This document shows positions 62,570 through 64,000 of a stretch of DNA of 64,000 nt, one piece after another. The stretch covers positions 1,426,001 to 1,490,000 of the forward strand of contig NZ_CP085154.1 in NCBI RefSeq assembly GCF_022788695.1, in the 5' to 3' direction. The translations under genes were made by a program, and so were the position numbers. The DNA is from Pseudosulfitobacter sp. DSM 107133 (lineage in GTDB: Bacteria; Pseudomonadota; Alphaproteobacteria; Rhodobacterales; Rhodobacteraceae). The notes beneath the pieces are model-generated. The model saw only the letters and a list, made by a program, of their open reading frames with translations. It searched no databases and was not told where the DNA came from. Each line of letters opens with the position of its first letter. The first letter of the stretch is position 1.

Positions 62570-63852
62570 TTGGCAGTCTCCCGAAAGGTGGCGTCAACCT
62601 TGACGCCAGCGGTGACATATTCCTGTCCCACCACGATCACGTCAACGGTGTCGGGCAGGCCAGTCAGCCAGGCGCCTTCGGGCGCGTCGCGCAACAGTTT
62701 CACAGGCTGGAATTCAACCACGCTGTCCGGGGTCAGGGTGCGCAACCCAAGCGTGCCTTCGTCGTTCAGCGTCAATGCCGACAGCGGCAGCAAATGCGCC
62801 GGAGCGCCGTCGGCTGCGATCAGGATTTCAACAGTCTGGCCGTCGCGCAGGCGCAGATCGGGGTTCGGAATTTCGATCTCGACCCGGAAGGTGCGGGTGG
62901 TCGGGTCGGCCGCGCGCGACAGGAAGGTCACGCGCCCCTGAACGTCAGCGCCACCTGCCGCCAACCGACCGCCAGCCAGCGCGCCAACATGCACGCGGCC
63001 CACTTCGGTTTCCGGGACAAAGGCCACCAGTTTGATCGGGTCCAGCTGGATCACCGTCGCACACAGCGCGCCGGGCTGCATCAGGCTGCCCAGTTCGGCA
63101 GTGTCGCTTTCCAGCAGCCCCGCAAAGGGTGCGTGGATCTCCAGCCGCTCGATCTCTTTTTGGGCAGCGGCCACGCCCGCCTGTGCTGCCTCGATCCCCG
63201 CATCCGCCGATTGCAGCCCCGATTTGGCCGCCTGCACACCGGCATGGGCCGATTCCAACCCGGCACGGGCCGATGCCACGGTTGCATCGGCGCTTTTGAC
63301 ACGGGTTTCGGCGGCAAAACCGCCTTCGCTAAGCTTGGTCGCGGCGTTCTGGTTGATCAGTGCCTCGTCCAGTCTGGCCTGTGCCTCAGCGACGCGGCTT
63401 TGCGCCTCGGGCACCCGGCTTTGCGCTTCGGCTTTGCCTGCGCGGGCCTCGGACTGGCGCGCCTGCGCTTCGGCCAGCGCCGCACCGCGGGTGCCGGGGG
63501 ACAGTTTGCACAGCAACTGGCCCGCTTCGACAAAGCTGCCTTTTTGCAAGGGTTCGGACAGCACGGTCGACGAGGTTTCGGCCTTGACCTCGACCTGACG
63601 CTGGGCCTGTGTCTGGCCGCGCAACACCACGGCGCTGTCGATATCACGCGCAACCGAGTGCTGGGCGACGACGCGGATCAGCGATTTCGCAGTTGCCGCC
63701 ATTGGCGTGGCGGCGGCCCCGTCATTTTCTGACGCAGGCTGTTCGGTCCCTGCATCGCCTTGCAGATATGCCATCGTTGTCTCGCGTTCGAGGGTAAACG
63801 CAAGAACAATCACAGCGACGACCATTGCCGCCAATACAGAAAAAATACGCAT
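62566..63852 (-). CDS. RND periplasmic adaptor (membrane fusion protein)
   Basis: A 428-residue adaptor that links the RND pump to an outer-membrane channel. Signal/anchor at residues 1-20 (FSVLAAMVVAVIVLAF). The lipoyl-type half (VKAETSSTVLSEPLQKGSFVEAGQLLCKLSPGT) is followed by an unusually long Ala/Glu/Gln-rich coiled coil (about 125-250) with repeated AEAQSRV units, the second lipoyl half (APFAGLLESDTAELGSLMQPG), and a beta-barrel part (VTFLSRAADPTTRTFRVEIEI). The ATGA overlap couples it with the pump. No outer-membrane channel gene follows. Confidence 0.92.
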   Translation of the reverse strand: MRIFSVLAAMVVAVIVLAFTLERETTMAYLQGDAGTEQPASENDGAAATPMAATAKSLIRVVAQHSVARDIDSAVVLRGQTQAQRQVEVKAETSSTVLSEPLQKGSFVEAGQLLCKLSPGTRGAALAEAQARQSEARAGKAEAQSRVPEAQSRVAEAQARLDEALINQNAATKLSEGGFAAETRVKSADATVASARAGLESAHAGVQAAKSGLQSADAGIEAAQAGVAAAQKEIERLEIHAPFAGLLESDTAELGSLMQPGALCATVIQLDPIKLVAFVPETEVGRVHVGALAGGRLAAGGADVQGRVTFLSRAADPTTRTFRVEIEIPNPDLRLRDGQTVEILIAADGAPAHLLPLSALTLNDEGTLGLRTLTPDSVVEFQPVKLLRDAPEGAWLTGLPDTVDVIVVGQEYVTAGVKVDATFRETAK

Positions 63853-63923
63853 TTGCGCCCCGATTCGTTGTCGTCCTGTCGCGCCAGGGGCGCAACCTTT
63901 GAGGGTTTATGGACCGAAATACA

Positions 63924-63941
63924 CTAAACTGACCAGTTCAG
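63924..63941. promoter_or_regulatory. Palindromic operator upstream of the RND operon
   Basis: CTAAACTGACCAGTTCAG: an 18-base dyad with only one non-pairing position per arm, centred 80 bases before the adaptor start codon. The shape and place suit a TetR/AcrR-type repressor, which usually stands divergent to such pumps; that gene would lie beyond the end of this window. The regulator family is inferred. Confidence 0.5.
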
Positions 63942-64000
63942 ATTATTATTTTCACGGCTGTGGCGCAATTTCGCAAAACACCGCACGGCAGTTGTCGGAC

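Noticed and set aside
1..64000. CRISPR arrays, rRNA genes or a prophage
   Set aside because: No regularly spaced direct repeats, no rRNA stretches and no phage structural genes were seen in the window.

Overview
The window looks like chromosomal DNA of a GC-rich alphaproteobacterium of the order Rhodobacterales, most likely the marine Roseobacter group. This rests on gene content and order: a heterotetrameric sarcosine oxidase operon (soxBDAG), a TRAP transporter, an Entner-Doudoroff pair (edd-eda), PutA with a divergent Lrp-type regulator, HemN with an FNR-like box, CcmI-RuvX-DUF1289, an orphan form II CoxL-like protein, and RND pumps. No species is assigned. The text describes about 58 protein genes, one tRNA and three mobile or repeat-derived elements. 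Most of the sequence is ordinary housekeeping or catabolic chromosome.

Layout. 0-9.3 kb: a small membrane protein, a HisC-type aminotransferase, a crotonase, valS, a CoxL-like molybdenum hydroxylase overlapping a DUF2235 hydrolase. 9.3-15.4 kb: a PaaI thioesterase, metF divergent from metR, a zinc-free oxidoreductase divergent from an inositol monophosphatase, a GFA protein coupled to a rhomboid protease. 15.7-21.2 kb: a DnaB-like orphan ATPase, putA, its Lrp-type regulator, a TPR protein, tRNA-Leu(UAA). 21.4-27.2 kb: eda-edd, an iron-binding protein behind an IRO-like box, a flavin reductase, cytochrome b561, a YdeI-type protein. 27.2-33.7 kb: adk-acs and a dctPQM TRAP operon. 33.7-37.3 kb: a redox/nitric-oxide block (nsrR, truncated hemoglobin, AhpD-like protein, second Rrf2 regulator, hemN). 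37.4-43.2 kb: dusA, Bcr/CflA efflux, TauE permease, PACE efflux, DUF1289, ruvX, ccmI. 43.4-49.2 kb: the sarcosine oxidase operon. 49.3-56.2 kb: a secreted unknown, sodB, rarD, a LOG-family protein, a LysM protein, an Atm1-type ABC exporter with a small partner. 56.25-58.6 kb: a mobile-element cluster. 58.6-64 kb: an RND pump and its adaptor.

How the genes fit together. Sarcosine oxidase makes glycine, peroxide and methylenetetrahydrofolate; MetF consumes the last, and MetR probably controls MetF. PutA, Edd/Eda, Acs and the TRAP transporter are uptake and catabolic functions typical of marine heterotrophs. SodB, the AhpD-like protein, NsrR/truncated hemoglobin and FNR-type control of HemN deal with oxygen, peroxide and nitric oxide.

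Most unusual parts. (1) The IS110-family element has, upstream of its transposase, a strong hairpin followed by two look-alike hairpins, as expected of a bridge RNA. (2) Next to it lies a 309-bp, gene-free, MITE-like element with 24-bp inverted ends; one isolated end copy sits about 16 kb away on the stop codon of another gene. (3) A dispersed GC-rich repeat family (five copies) keeps its pairing while the stem sequence changes. (4) The soxBDAG operon contains an unrecognised membrane protein followed by a terminator-like hairpin. (5) Several clear palindromic operator candidates stand in front of redox, iron and sugar genes.
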